NCBI GenBank assembly: GCA_012955965.1
Contig: JABBZI010000020.1
Coordinates: forward strand, 16,954 to 80,953
Source: Clostridioides difficile
GTDB taxonomy: Bacteria > Bacillota > Clostridia > Peptostreptococcales > Peptostreptococcaceae
Length of the DNA: 64,000 bases
Direction: 5' to 3'
Under the pieces are notes generated by a model. That model worked only from the letters and a program-made list of their open reading frames with translations. It was not told the DNA's origin and searched no databases. Positions 7,496 through 17,119 of this stretch are shown here, piece after piece (position 1 is the first letter of the stretch; each line of letters begins with the position of its first letter). A program made the translations under genes and the position numbers.

Positions 7496-8364
7496 AAAAC
7501 GCAACACTCCTTACACTCAGTTATTGTCATATTCATTTCTATAGCCTTATTCTTAGCAGACTTTGATGGTAATACTATTTTATTGACTCCACACATTATA
7601 GATAGTTGGTCTAACTCTTTTCTATATGTTCCTCTCGGTCTCATACAACCTAGATTAATTTCAGTATCTGGCAAATTAATTCTAGCTTCACATAGGATGT
7701 CTATTACTCCTTCTAGCTCAGGAGGCTCTACATTCTCATACTCAGTTCCTTTTGTTGGAATAAGGACTATAAATGTAAGTTTATTAGGAGGATTTTTTTG
7801 TAGATATTCTATGATTTCATATTCACCCTTTATTTGTCCTCCCTTTAAACCAATACATATATGTGGTGCTACTTCTGTATTTTCTCTTATTGTATTGTAA
7901 ACTTCAATGTAATCTTCTTTGCTTTTTTCTATCTTATAAACTTCTCTTATTGTTTCTTTATCAAATACTAAATCAAAAGAAACTATATCTAAATACTTAC
8001 ACAACTCTATAATACTATATTTATCCATAAGTCCTAAATGAGCATTCAGTCTATATCCTTGCTCCTTTAAGTCTTTAATAGTCTTAATATGGATATTTAT
8101 TGGCACGTCTCCTTCATAGCTACAACCACCACTTAATAAAAAACTAGTTATATTTCTTGATTTTACTTTTTCTTTATAATCCTCTATTGGCACCATATTG
8201 TTTAAGTAGTGACCATTACAATGAGCACACTTTAAACTGCATTTATTACTTGTAGTACTAAGTGCTAGTGTCTGATTAGGATAAGCAAACTCTATTTTAT
8301 TTCCAAAATTATTTAGTTTAACATCAAAAGCCATTTTCATTTTTTTAGATAAATTTTTATTCAT
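7492..8364 (-). CDS. Radical SAM protein, candidate LipS subunit (first of pair)
   Basis: The 290-residue product carries CX3CX2C in TTSNKCSLKCAHCNGHY near residue 40. Further cysteines lie in LGCMRPRG near 240, SIMCGVNK near 256, and the C-terminal tail TECKECCVL, suggesting a second iron-sulfur cluster. These features suit a sulfur-inserting radical SAM enzyme such as LipS1/LipS2, often mis-annotated as biotin synthase. Its stop overlaps the start of the next radical SAM gene by four bases. Gene context (gcvH, acsV, lipM-like) favours lipoyl assembly. Another SAM-radical maturation reaction on an acs protein is the main alternative. AAGGAAT precedes the ATG. Confidence 0.72.
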   Translation of the reverse strand: MNKNLSKKMKMAFDVKLNNFGNKIEFAYPNQTLALSTTSNKCSLKCAHCNGHYLNNMVPIEDYKEKVKSRNITSFLLSGGCSYEGDVPINIHIKTIKDLKEQGYRLNAHLGLMDKYSIIELCKYLDIVSFDLVFDKETIREVYKIEKSKEDYIEVYNTIRENTEVAPHICIGLKGGQIKGEYEIIEYLQKNPPNKLTFIVLIPTKGTEYENVEPPELEGVIDILCEARINLPDTEINLGCMRPRGTYRKELDQLSIMCGVNKIVLPSKSAKNKAIEMNMTITECKECCVL

Positions 8365-8388
8365 AATTTATTCCTTTTCAGTTACGTT

Positions 8389-10317
8389 TTACTCTTCAAG
8401 TAATCTTTTTGCTGTTGGGAACTGCTCTATATTTGTATGTGGTAAGAAGCAAGCAGATATAAATTCATCCATATAACTTGGGTATACACTAAGTTCAACA
8501 TAAGTCATTTGATTACCTATTTCTTCAAGCTTATTTTTTGCATCTTTACTTATAAGAGCTAAGTAAGAGCCAACAAGTGAACTATTTCCAATATAAGTAA
8601 ATTTTTCTCTCTCAATATCAGGAAGTAATCCTATAATTATTGAGTTTTCTATGTCTAAGTTATTTCCTATACCTCCTGCTATATACACTCTATCTAATAT
8701 ACTAAAATCCATACCTAAGCTATCTACAAGAGTATATGCACCTGAATATATAGCTCCCTTAGCTCTAATGAAGTTATCTATATCAACTTCATTGACTACT
8801 ATATCATTTTCTAAATCAAATTCTTCTTTAAATGCTAATACATATTCTCCTATCTCATGCTCATTAAATCTAACTCTCTTATTATCTAAATCCCTGTATA
8901 TCTTACCTCTTCTATCTATTACACCTTTAGTAATCATTTGGCAAATTAAATCAATTATACCAGAACCACATATACCAACAGGAGCACATTCATCAATAAT
9001 CTTTAATGTTGGCTCTAAAGTTTCTTTATCAATAGTTACTTTTTCTATTGCTCCTGCTGATGCTCTCATTCCACAGCTTATGCCTCCACCTTCAAAGGCA
9101 GGTCCTGCTGAACATGCACAACTCATCATATAATCTTGATTGCCAAATACTATCTCTCCATTAGTTCCTAAATCTATAAATAAAACATTTTCTTCACTTG
9201 ACCATATACCTGCTGATAGTACACCTGCTGTTATATCTCCTCCTACATAACTTGCAACAGATGGAGCTAAGTACACATATGCACTGTCATTTACAAAAAG
9301 ACCTACATTTTCCCCCATCAGTTTTGGGGATTTTAAAAATGGAGGTATGTAAGGCTCTTGTCTTAAGAAGTCTGTATACACACCTAAAAATAAGCTTGTC
9401 ATGGTTGTATTTCCAGCAGCTACTAATGTAACTACATCCTCTTTATTTATGCCATTTCTTTCGTATATTGTTTTCAATAGAGGATTTATAGTTTCTTCAA
9501 CTATAGCCTTATTAAGTGTCTCTAACCCATTTTTCTTAGTTGAATATATAATTCTATTTATAACATCTGCCCCGTATTTTATTTGTGCATTTCCAGAAGA
9601 AGCTTTATCTACTACTTCTTTTGAATATAAGTCAACTAGACATACAACTACTGAAGTTGTACCAATATCTATTGCAATTCCATACAATGAATTTTCTTTG
9701 TTGCCTTCTTCTATATTTATAATTGTAAGCTTCTTTTGTTTTTGGACATAAGTTATTGTAACTTTAAAATCACTCTTTCTAAATATTGTTGGCATCTTTC
9801 TAAGTATATCTAGTCTAAAATCTATTTCATTATATCCTAGATTATTTCTAACGTATCTCTCTAATCTATCTACATCACTTATATTATCGTCTAAGTTCGG
9901 CTCTTCCATTTCTATGTATTTCTTTTTTATATTTGTTTTAAATTGAAGATTATGCTCTTCAATTATCTTTTTAGCTCTTTCAAAAATTTCTCTATCTTCT
10001 TTTTTATTACTACCTTCTATCTTCATACCATGCATAGAAGATGATAGTTTAGAAGGAACTTCAATTTCTATATCTGAGACTACTTTTGTACAACAAGCTA
10101 ATATATAACCTTGCTCCCACTCGTCATCCGTTATATGTCTTGTTTTTTCTGTATCAACTTTCCCATTCAATAATTTTACCTTACATTTACCACAGGATAC
10201 ATTTCCATTACAAGGAGCATCTATAAATACATCTGCATTTCTTGCAACCTCTAATAACACATCCCCCTCATTGCAATAAACTTCTTTATTGTTTGGTGTA
10301 AAAGTTACTTTTATCAT
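8389..10317 (-). CDS. acsV: Corrinoid protein reductive activator (AcsV/RACo)
   Basis: The 642-residue product starts with a plant-type [2Fe-2S] ferredoxin domain with cysteines at 36, 42, 45 and 75 or 76. A linker follows, then an ASKHA ATPase domain with phosphate-binding motifs GIAIDIGTTSVVV, LFIDLGTNGEIV and YIAGGIGNN (DUF4445 type). This is the layout of RACo, which uses ATP and low-potential electrons to reduce inactive Co(II) to Co(I) on the corrinoid iron-sulfur protein AcsCD. It lies downstream of gcvH, from which it is separated by a strong hairpin (10353-10400). A GGGAGGG ribosome site precedes the ATG. Identification is firm. Confidence 0.93.
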   Translation of the reverse strand: MIKVTFTPNNKEVYCNEGDVLLEVARNADVFIDAPCNGNVSCGKCKVKLLNGKVDTEKTRHITDDEWEQGYILACCTKVVSDIEIEVPSKLSSSMHGMKIEGSNKKEDREIFERAKKIIEEHNLQFKTNIKKKYIEMEEPNLDDNISDVDRLERYVRNNLGYNEIDFRLDILRKMPTIFRKSDFKVTITYVQKQKKLTIINIEEGNKENSLYGIAIDIGTTSVVVCLVDLYSKEVVDKASSGNAQIKYGADVINRIIYSTKKNGLETLNKAIVEETINPLLKTIYERNGINKEDVVTLVAAGNTTMTSLFLGVYTDFLRQEPYIPPFLKSPKLMGENVGLFVNDSAYVYLAPSVASYVGGDITAGVLSAGIWSSEENVLFIDLGTNGEIVFGNQDYMMSCACSAGPAFEGGGISCGMRASAGAIEKVTIDKETLEPTLKIIDECAPVGICGSGIIDLICQMITKGVIDRRGKIYRDLDNKRVRFNEHEIGEYVLAFKEEFDLENDIVVNEVDIDNFIRAKGAIYSGAYTLVDSLGMDFSILDRVYIAGGIGNNLDIENSIIIGLLPDIEREKFTYIGNSSLVGSYLALISKDAKNKLEEIGNQMTYVELSVYPSYMDEFISACFLPHTNIEQFPTAKRLLEE

Positions 10318-10352
10318 ACTATCCCTCCCAATTTGTTCTATATATTATAAAA

Positions 10353-10400
10353 GGAAAGTATAGCTAAATTTGCGTGCACTCAAATTTTACTATACTTTCC
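10353..10400 (-). terminator. Long hairpin between gcvH and acsV
   Basis: GGAAAGTATAG at 10353-10363 pairs with CTATACTTTCC at 10390-10400, and AAATTTG/CAAATTT continue the stem with a GTGCAC-centred loop. On the minus strand the stem is followed by only TTTTATAAT, a weak U-tract. It may act as a partial terminator or as an RNA stability or processing element inside the operon. Confidence 0.65.
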
Positions 10401-10428
10401 CCAATTATAATAATATACTAATCTTTAA

Positions 10429-10806
10429 TTATTCTAATCCAGCCTCGTATTCTTTATCACTTAATAACGTATCAAGCTCAGCAACATCAGCTAGTTTTAC
10501 TTTTAATATCCAGTTTTCGTATGGGTCTTCATTTATACATTCTGGCTCATCTTCTAATTTTTCATTAACTTCTAATACCTCACCATTAACAGGAGATATT
10601 AAATCAGAAGCTACTTTAGAAGATTCAACTACTCCAAAATCTACTCCCTTAGTTACAGTATCTTCTACTTCTGGTGTTTCAACAAATAATATTTCTCCTA
10701 ATTGATCTTGAGCATAATCTGTTATACCTATATATACAACATCTCCATCAATTACTTTCACCCACTCATGATCTTTAGAGTATTTTAATTCTGGTAATAA
10801 TTTCAT
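10429..10806 (-). CDS. gcvH: Glycine cleavage system H protein
   Basis: The 125-residue product is a full-length lipoyl-domain H protein. The lipoyl-lysine is Lys64 in VVESSKVASDL, and the typical start KYSKDHEWV and the EIGEILFVE-like segment are present. H protein carries the aminomethyl group in glycine cleavage or synthesis and is reoxidised by dihydrolipoamide dehydrogenase. It lies between acsB and acsV in the acetyl-CoA operon, with lpdA upstream and lipoyl-assembly candidates downstream, while gcvT and gcvP are absent from the window. It may link methylene-THF to glycine, or serve as the lipoyl partner of Lpd. A GGGGG ribosome site is about 9 bases before the ATG. Confidence 0.95.
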   Translation of the reverse strand: MKLLPELKYSKDHEWVKVIDGDVVYIGITDYAQDQLGEILFVETPEVEDTVTKGVDFGVVESSKVASDLISPVNGEVLEVNEKLEDEPECINEDPYENWILKVKLADVAELDTLLSDKEYEAGLE

Positions 10807-10892
10807 TTCAATAGACCCCCAATATTATATTATTGATTAAATTATTTAAATCATATTAATATTATATCACACTATTTTAAATTTTCCATCAA

Positions 10893-13019
10893 TTACATTA
10901 CACTTTCCATAGCTAATGCTGGATGACCTTTTTCTTCTAAGAAAGCTAATACACCTTCAGAATCATCAGCTATAGTTTCATCACAAACCATATCACAGAA
11001 GTTTTCTATTCCAGTCATTTCTTTAACTGTAGCATTTAATTTATCAGCTACATAATCTTTTAATTCTTTTGGCATCCAAACTATTCTTTCTGGTCCACCT
11101 TCTGCATAAGCAAACTTTTTAGAAGATATGAAATGTCTTCCATGTCCCATGAATCCTGGAGTTTGAACTCCTCCACCTGTCATAGAAGCAAGTTCTCCGA
11201 AAGTCATACCAACTGGAGTAACACTTGGGAACTCTCTATTAACTACAACAAATCCGTTTGCTTCTGGCATTATACCACAGATACACTCGAAGCATCCACA
11301 AGAAGTCATAGGGTCTTCTAATATAGAGTATAATGTAACAGCTTCAACTGCACCTTGAGATATTTGGTTTACAGTTTCGTTTACTGAATTCCATACACCT
11401 GTTCTATCGTCTAAGCACTCGCCTTTTTCTATTGGTTGACAAGGTCCTGTTGGGTCTAGTTCTTTAGTAGCCTTAGCATCTAACCAGCTAACTGCTCCAC
11501 AAAGACCAAGTCTTTCAGGAGTAACAACACAAACGTGAGCTGGTGCAAATGATTGACATAAGTTACAAGAATAGAAAGTTTCAACACTCTCATCAACTAA
11601 TGAAGCTAATCTTTCATCTCTAGCATTGTACTTAGCTATTGCTTCACCTTTTAATTCAGAAACTTTATCAGCATCTGTAATTATAGTTATTTCACACTTA
11701 TCAACTACTGATTCAAATTCATCTAACATCTTAGCATATAAAACTTCTCCTATATGCTCAAGTCTAAATCCTTTATCAAATGCATCTTTAGAGATTCTTA
11801 CCCAAGCCATATCTCTTTGTCCAACGTGCATTACACCTTCTATATAGTTTAAGAAGTAGTGGAAACGTCTTTCAAGTACTGGCTCGAAATCTTCTTGCAT
11901 GTTTTTACCAGCTATCTTAACTATTACAGCAAGTGGTAATCTCAATACACCATCTGCTTCAACTTCATCTATATTTGGTCCTATTATTTCTATCTTATGG
12001 TCTTCAACTTCTGCTGCTTCTTTCTTAACAACAAGTTCCCAAGCTTCAGTTCTATTTCCACCAAACTCAGCAAACATGTCACTCTTTCTAATTCTCTCAC
12101 CTTCAAATGCTGCTGCAAATGAAACTGGGATAGGTATTTCAGTAACTTTTATTTTTATTCCTCTAGCTTCTAATGAAGTAGCTACTATCTTATCATAATC
12201 TTTTTGAGTTAATAAGTTCATTGGAACTTCAAGAACTGTTTGGTCAGTTACAACTGGGAATCCTAAAGCTATTGCTCCAGCACCTGCAGATACAACTAAT
12301 TCACTTAATGGTCCAAATGCATTAACAAATGCAGGAACTCTATTAGATGTGTACTCTAATAATCCATTTAAATCACCAGGAGTTAATCCACCGAATATTA
12401 ATGCTGCTCTTACTGCAACAGATACAACGTGGATAACAGAAGTTACATCGTATCCTAGAGGTATGACTCTTAGTTCAAGACCCATTTTTACTCCAGCTTC
12501 TATAGCTTGGTCTATAACTTTACCAACTAAGAAAGTTAATAAACCTTTAGATTGGTAATCTTTTATAACTTTTGCTGCTGATTCAGCATCAGGACATTCA
12601 CCAAGAACAACTGCAACACCAGGTATGTCTCCTGTAACTAGTGGTACACCAAGTGATCTGATTATAGGGTCAGTTATATGACCTGCACATGGCTCACTAT
12701 ATGGAGCATCCATAGTTGAGTATTTTAATGCTTCAATTACTTCTGCAGCTAAAGCTGTAGCTAAACCAGCATTAAAAGCATGTTCTAATAAATGAGTTCT
12801 GTTTATTAAAGATTTTACTACTTCTAAAGCACCTTCTAAGTCCCCTAAAGTATTCATTTTTTGTCCTGTTGCAGCATATATACAAGGTAATGAGTATGCT
12901 GTATCAGGGAAAGCAACTTTATGTTCTTTTCCGTTTTTTTCTATAGCTTCAGCTAGCATAGCTTGAGCTGCACCTAAAGCTTGTTCTGACCCTGTAAAGA
13001 TTATATTATATAGATTCAT
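10893..13019 (-). CDS. acsB: Acetyl-CoA synthase (CO-methylating), AcsB
   Basis: The 708-residue product is the catalytic acetyl-CoA synthase that joins methyl (from AcsCD), CO (from CooS) and CoA at the A-cluster. The A-cluster ligands are all present: Cys485, Cys488, Cys497 and Cys507 in SCNLCQSFAPAHVC..LGLC, and a CGC motif near 574-576 in MTSCGCFEC. Their spacing equals that of the Moorella enzyme with a constant offset. The protein is slightly shorter than Moorella AcsB. AAAGGGGGAA precedes the ATG. It is cotranscribed with acsE, acsC and acsD upstream and gcvH downstream. Confidence 0.97.
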   Translation of the reverse strand: MNLYNIIFTGSEQALGAAQAMLAEAIEKNGKEHKVAFPDTAYSLPCIYAATGQKMNTLGDLEGALEVVKSLINRTHLLEHAFNAGLATALAAEVIEALKYSTMDAPYSEPCAGHITDPIIRSLGVPLVTGDIPGVAVVLGECPDAESAAKVIKDYQSKGLLTFLVGKVIDQAIEAGVKMGLELRVIPLGYDVTSVIHVVSVAVRAALIFGGLTPGDLNGLLEYTSNRVPAFVNAFGPLSELVVSAGAGAIALGFPVVTDQTVLEVPMNLLTQKDYDKIVATSLEARGIKIKVTEIPIPVSFAAAFEGERIRKSDMFAEFGGNRTEAWELVVKKEAAEVEDHKIEIIGPNIDEVEADGVLRLPLAVIVKIAGKNMQEDFEPVLERRFHYFLNYIEGVMHVGQRDMAWVRISKDAFDKGFRLEHIGEVLYAKMLDEFESVVDKCEITIITDADKVSELKGEAIAKYNARDERLASLVDESVETFYSCNLCQSFAPAHVCVVTPERLGLCGAVSWLDAKATKELDPTGPCQPIEKGECLDDRTGVWNSVNETVNQISQGAVEAVTLYSILEDPMTSCGCFECICGIMPEANGFVVVNREFPSVTPVGMTFGELASMTGGGVQTPGFMGHGRHFISSKKFAYAEGGPERIVWMPKELKDYVADKLNATVKEMTGIENFCDMVCDETIADDSEGVLAFLEEKGHPALAMESVM

Positions 13020-13075
13020 TCTATTTCCCCCTTTAATATTTACACCTATTTTTTATTAACTATACCCTAAAAACC

Positions 13076-13882
13076 CTAGAAAGCAAATCCACCTTCATTT
13101 AACTCTAAGAAAGAGTCTGCATATAAAGATGCCCCATTGATTATGTCACAAGATTTTACAGTTTTCATTAATTCTGGGTCACATGGATTCATTATAGCTG
13201 AACTAAATCCATTAGCCATTGCCATTGCTAAGAATGCACTATCTAAAACAGGTCTAACATGTTTAGGACATCCATTAGATACGTTAGATAATCCTCCTGT
13301 AGTTAAAAGTCCCATCTCAGTCATCATTTTTATAGCTTCTAAAACTTCTACTTGTTTTTCTTGCATACCTTTTATAACTAAGCATAATGGGTCGAATAAT
13401 ATATCAGTTGGCTCCATTCCTAACATTAAACCTTTTTCTAATATTTCTTGGCAGTAAGCCATACGCTCATCATTATCTCTTGGGATACCTTCTTTTGCAC
13501 ATAAACCTATAACCATTGATTCATATTCAGCTGCTATATCTATTAAATCAAATCTTGAACCAGCATCAGCAGAGTTTATTATTGGTTTTGCATTAGTTCT
13601 ATCATAAACTTTAAGTCCAGCTTCGATAGCTTTTTTATTAGCTGTATCTAGTGCTATAGGAACATTGTTGAACTCAGATTGAAGTAATTTGATTCCCCAT
13701 GTCATTATTTCTTCGCCATCTCTTTCAGCAGGTCCTATGTTGAAATCTATATAATGTGCTCCTGCTTCTAATTGTTCTTTTGCTCTTTTTAATATTGGAG
13801 CTGGATCTCTTTCTGCTAATGCCTTTCTTATTGAAGGTGAGATACAGTGTATTCTTTCACCTATAATCATAAATTTTTCCAT
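13076..13882 (-). CDS. acsE: Methyl-THF:corrinoid iron-sulfur protein methyltransferase AcsE
   Basis: The 268-residue product starts MEKFMIIGERIHCISPSI, typical of the pterin-binding TIM-barrel methyltransferases. It has the FNIGPAERDGEE segment and NGCPKHVRPVLDSAFLAMA near residue 205. It moves the methyl group from methyl-tetrahydrofolate to Co(I) of AcsCD. Length is normal for AcsE. The gene lies between acsC and acsB with short gaps and a GGGGGA ribosome site. Identification is firm by sequence and position. Confidence 0.96.
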   Translation of the reverse strand: MEKFMIIGERIHCISPSIRKALAERDPAPILKRAKEQLEAGAHYIDFNIGPAERDGEEIMTWGIKLLQSEFNNVPIALDTANKKAIEAGLKVYDRTNAKPIINSADAGSRFDLIDIAAEYESMVIGLCAKEGIPRDNDERMAYCQEILEKGLMLGMEPTDILFDPLCLVIKGMQEKQVEVLEAIKMMTEMGLLTTGGLSNVSNGCPKHVRPVLDSAFLAMAMANGFSSAIMNPCDPELMKTVKSCDIINGASLYADSFLELNEGGFAF

Positions 13883-13931
13883 TTATAATGTCCCCCTTTA
13901 AATTTAATATTAATAGTTAGTTAATATTTTA

Positions 13932-15299
13932 TTAGTTTGTTTGGCATGCTTTTTCTTGGTATCCTTTTAAGAACTTAGGTAATTCCATAGATTCTTCTGG
14001 TCCTATAACTACACTCCATCCTGGTAAGTTGTCTTCTATATCACCTTTAAGTACTGCAACTTTTCCTGGAATGATAAGGTCTTTACAATTAGTTACTTCT
14101 TCTACTTTACTTTCTTTAATGAAAGCAGAGATTGAGTTTCCACCAAATTTACCAGCAGCCCAAGATGTAAGAACTGAATATCCACCTGCATCTGGTATTA
14201 CTAACCATACTGGAACTTTTGATCTTTCTATGTCTCCAGCAACTATGAAGTAAGTTAATGCAAAGTCAACAGTAACTAATACTGGAGAGTTTTCATCTGG
14301 GTTATTGATTGGATAAATCTTTGGTTCAACTCTCATTGGTCTTTGTGGGTCAGTGTATATATTTTGTCTTAGTGCAAATAATGGTAATGCCTTAGCATAA
14401 CTAATATCATCTATTACTATTATAGAACCATATTTTATAGTAAATATTGATGATAAAGCAATTTCCATCATAGGGTTAGAATTAGATAATCTATTTGCAA
14501 ATACTATTGAAGGATATCCAAATGTTCTATCTTGTTCTTTTAAAGCTATTCTTCTAACTTGTATAGCATTAGTGTAAGTATCTTTTATGTTTTCTCCTGT
14601 TACATCTAATACTAATTCTTTATATCCAGCAGCTTGAACTAATTCAACTGTTTCATATAATTCTTCTAGGCTACCAGCTTTTACACCTAATGGTAAGCTT
14701 GCTCCTTTAACTGCTTCTATCATATCTTTGTAGTTTTCTTTAGTTGCTCCATATACCATTGGTCTAGTATCTTTTAATACTTCAACAGCTTCTTTAACTA
14801 CTTGTGCATCATCACAAGCTAAAATGTAAGCTACTTCTAATCCACTACCTTTTATTTTATCTATTAATTTTAAATATGCGTCTTTATCTCCACAATACTC
14901 TAAAACAACCATTTCAACTTTCATTTGTTCACCAATTCTTATATAGTCAACTTTTTTCATGTTAGCTATTTTAGAATCTACTGCTTCATCACTCATACAA
15001 GTACAGAATGAAACTGCATATCTATTTCTACTTACTAATGTTTTTTCATGTCTAAATAATACTGTTTCTCCACCTAGTTCATATTCAGATGCACCAGTAC
15101 CAACTTTTAAAGCTTTCATTAAAGGTGCTGTAGCTTCTGATAATTTCGCTATAGCGTCATCAGACATGTGTGGGCATTTACCTACTTCTACAGCTCCTGA
15201 AGCAACCTTCATAGAGAAAGCCATACAAGTTGGGAATCCACAATCCTTACAGTTTTTCTTTGGTGTTAATTTAAATATATCTAAAGCTTTTAATGCCAT
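13932..15299 (-). CDS. acsC: Corrinoid iron-sulfur protein large subunit AcsC
   Basis: The 455-residue product begins with a [4Fe-4S] module (KKNCKDCGFPTCMAF with a further Cys in VGKCPHM, residues about 15-45), then a TIM barrel, then a C-terminal cobamide-binding domain. With AcsD it forms the heterodimer that carries the methyl group as methyl-Co(III) from AcsE to AcsB. Length and domain order match the family. TTAGGGGGAAAAAA precedes the ATG at 15299. It is followed by acsE after a gap of about 50 bases. Confidence 0.96.
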   Translation of the reverse strand: MALKALDIFKLTPKKNCKDCGFPTCMAFSMKVASGAVEVGKCPHMSDDAIAKLSEATAPLMKALKVGTGASEYELGGETVLFRHEKTLVSRNRYAVSFCTCMSDEAVDSKIANMKKVDYIRIGEQMKVEMVVLEYCGDKDAYLKLIDKIKGSGLEVAYILACDDAQVVKEAVEVLKDTRPMVYGATKENYKDMIEAVKGASLPLGVKAGSLEELYETVELVQAAGYKELVLDVTGENIKDTYTNAIQVRRIALKEQDRTFGYPSIVFANRLSNSNPMMEIALSSIFTIKYGSIIVIDDISYAKALPLFALRQNIYTDPQRPMRVEPKIYPINNPDENSPVLVTVDFALTYFIVAGDIERSKVPVWLVIPDAGGYSVLTSWAAGKFGGNSISAFIKESKVEEVTNCKDLIIPGKVAVLKGDIEDNLPGWSVVIGPEESMELPKFLKGYQEKACQTN

Positions 15300-15329
15300 T
15301 ATTTTTTCCCCCTAACCTTAACAATTTAA

Positions 15330-16274
15330 TTAAGCTAATGCGTTAACCAATTCTTTTATAGTTTCTATTGATTTTGGATGACGAAGTATAACTGCGTTTG
15401 AACCACCTACTAAAACACTTGCTGCAGTTGAAACTTCCATTGCTATAGTTCTTTCTTCTGGACAACCCCAATCTGGCTCATCTTCTATTGGAGCTATAGC
15501 TTCTTTAACATGACCTACTTCAAAAGCTACTGGTGTTATGATAGGCATTTGTAATGTCTTATCATTTTGACCAAATGCTGCAAGTCTAATTCTATCCATA
15601 GTAGATGCAACATACTCATATCCATAACCAACTGCTGAACATCCAACATTCATAACTATATTTTCACCTTTAACGCCTAATTGAGTTAACAGTACGTTTA
15701 ATTGTTTAGCTAGGTTTATATCAACAGAAGATTCAGCTCCAACTTTGTGTGCATAAGCCATACCAGCTGATGCTCCTACTCCTTTGTAGTTATCTTCTAC
15801 TGCTGACATAAATAAGCAGTTATGCCCATCTAATGTTTGAGCTAATTTTTCAAACAATTTACCATCTTTTTCATGGTTTCCTGAACCTGCTACAACTAAA
15901 GGTAACTCTATTACTTCAATTACTGCTTTAGCTACATCAGCACATTCATCAACTGACTTATCTAATCCATTTGGGTCAGAACCATCAAATTTTAAGCAAA
16001 TAAAGTCTGCTTGTGTATTAGCTTCAACATATTTAGCCCATTCTACTGGACACTTAGCTACATCTTTGTATAACTCTTTATATGAATCAGTCCAGCTTTC
16101 AGGATAAACGTCTGATATTTGTATACCTATTTTTGGAGAATTCCCTACTTCTCCATCAAAACTATAAAAAGGTAATACATTTTCTCCACCTAATTTAATT
16201 GCCTTTTCCCCTATTCCTACTTCAACTTCTGATATTTTTCCAGAATATTTTTGAGTAGACATTTTAAATGCCAT
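15330..16274 (-). CDS. acsD: Corrinoid iron-sulfur protein small subunit AcsD
   Basis: The 314-residue product is a TIM-barrel protein starting MAFKMSTQKYSGKISEVEVG with family-typical segments PLVVAGSGNHEKDG (near 130) and VMNVGCSAVGYGYEYV (near 205). It is the small subunit that caps and positions the cobamide of AcsC. It is encoded just before acsC, so the two subunits are made together. AAGGGGGAAAAAAAT precedes the ATG. Length is normal. Confidence 0.96.
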   Translation of the reverse strand: MAFKMSTQKYSGKISEVEVGIGEKAIKLGGENVLPFYSFDGEVGNSPKIGIQISDVYPESWTDSYKELYKDVAKCPVEWAKYVEANTQADFICLKFDGSDPNGLDKSVDECADVAKAVIEVIELPLVVAGSGNHEKDGKLFEKLAQTLDGHNCLFMSAVEDNYKGVGASAGMAYAHKVGAESSVDINLAKQLNVLLTQLGVKGENIVMNVGCSAVGYGYEYVASTMDRIRLAAFGQNDKTLQMPIITPVAFEVGHVKEAIAPIEDEPDWGCPEERTIAMEVSTAASVLVGGSNAVILRHPKSIETIKELVNALA

Positions 16275-16293
16275 ATTTTTTTCCCCCTTAAAC

Positions 16294-17064
16294 CTATTTT
16301 AATTCTAATTTAGCAAAAATCTCTTTCATAGCTACTTTAGATTTTGAATCTTCAGGTAAATTAACTAAAGGAATACCTGTAGAGTCATATTCATATATCA
16401 ATTCATCCATAGGTACAACACCGATTAACTCTAGGTTATGCTTTTCAATTTCTTCTTTAACACCATCATTCATAACCCCATTTGGAACTTTATTTACAAT
16501 TAGAAGTATTCTTCCAACATTTAACTTCAGTTCCTCAGCTAAGTCTCTTATTCTAGCAACAGCTTGTATGCTACGTCTTGAGCAATCACTAACCAATAAA
16601 AGTGTATCAACATGTCTAGTGACTTTTCTGCTTAAGTGTTCCATACCAGCTTCGTTGTCCATGACTAAGTATTTGTAATGACCAGATATTTTGTTTACTT
16701 GTTCTCTAAGTATTCCATTTACAAAACAGTAACACCCTTCACCTTCTGATCTACCCATTACTAATAAGTCATATCCTTCGCCTTCTTCAATTATAGAATT
16801 TAATCTAAATTGTAGATATTGTGCTTTTGTCATACCACCAGGGAATGCATTGCCTAACTTTTCTCTTTGATTTACTTCTTCTCTTATTTCTCCTATCGTT
16901 GCTTCAACTTCGATACCTAATACTTCATTTATATTAGCATTGGCATCAGCATCAACAACTAATACTGGTCCCTTATTGTCCTTAACCAAATAATCAATCA
17001 AAAGCCCTGTGAGACTTGTTTTACCAGTTCCACCTTTTCCTGCAACAGCTATATTGTATCCCAT
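16294..17064 (-). CDS. cooC: CooC/AcsF-type nickel-insertion ATPase
   Basis: The 256-residue product is a MinD/CooC-type P-loop ATPase with a deviant Walker A GKGGTGKTS (residues 9-17) and VVDADANAN (36-44). A CYC motif at 111-113 corresponds to the CxC by which CooC dimers bind nickel. Encoded between lpdA and acsD, it is better described as AcsF, the maturation ATPase proposed to load nickel into acetyl-CoA synthase. A second homologue is encoded at 23794-24573 next to cooS. The ATG at 17064 follows AAGGGGGAAG. ATPase family assignment is firm; target specificity is inferred from position. Confidence 0.88.
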   Translation of the reverse strand: MGYNIAVAGKGGTGKTSLTGLLIDYLVKDNKGPVLVVDADANANINEVLGIEVEATIGEIREEVNQREKLGNAFPGGMTKAQYLQFRLNSIIEEGEGYDLLVMGRSEGEGCYCFVNGILREQVNKISGHYKYLVMDNEAGMEHLSRKVTRHVDTLLLVSDCSRRSIQAVARIRDLAEELKLNVGRILLIVNKVPNGVMNDGVKEEIEKHNLELIGVVPMDELIYEYDSTGIPLVNLPEDSKSKVAMKEIFAKLELK

Positions 17065-17119
17065 TTTAAGACTTCCCCCTTAAATCTAGCCACAGAGCCT
17101 TATGTACTCTGTTTACGTA

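Noticed and set aside
8651..9751. Several long plus-strand frames opposite acsV
   Set aside because: They lack ribosome sites and lie wholly antisense to a gene with clear domains.
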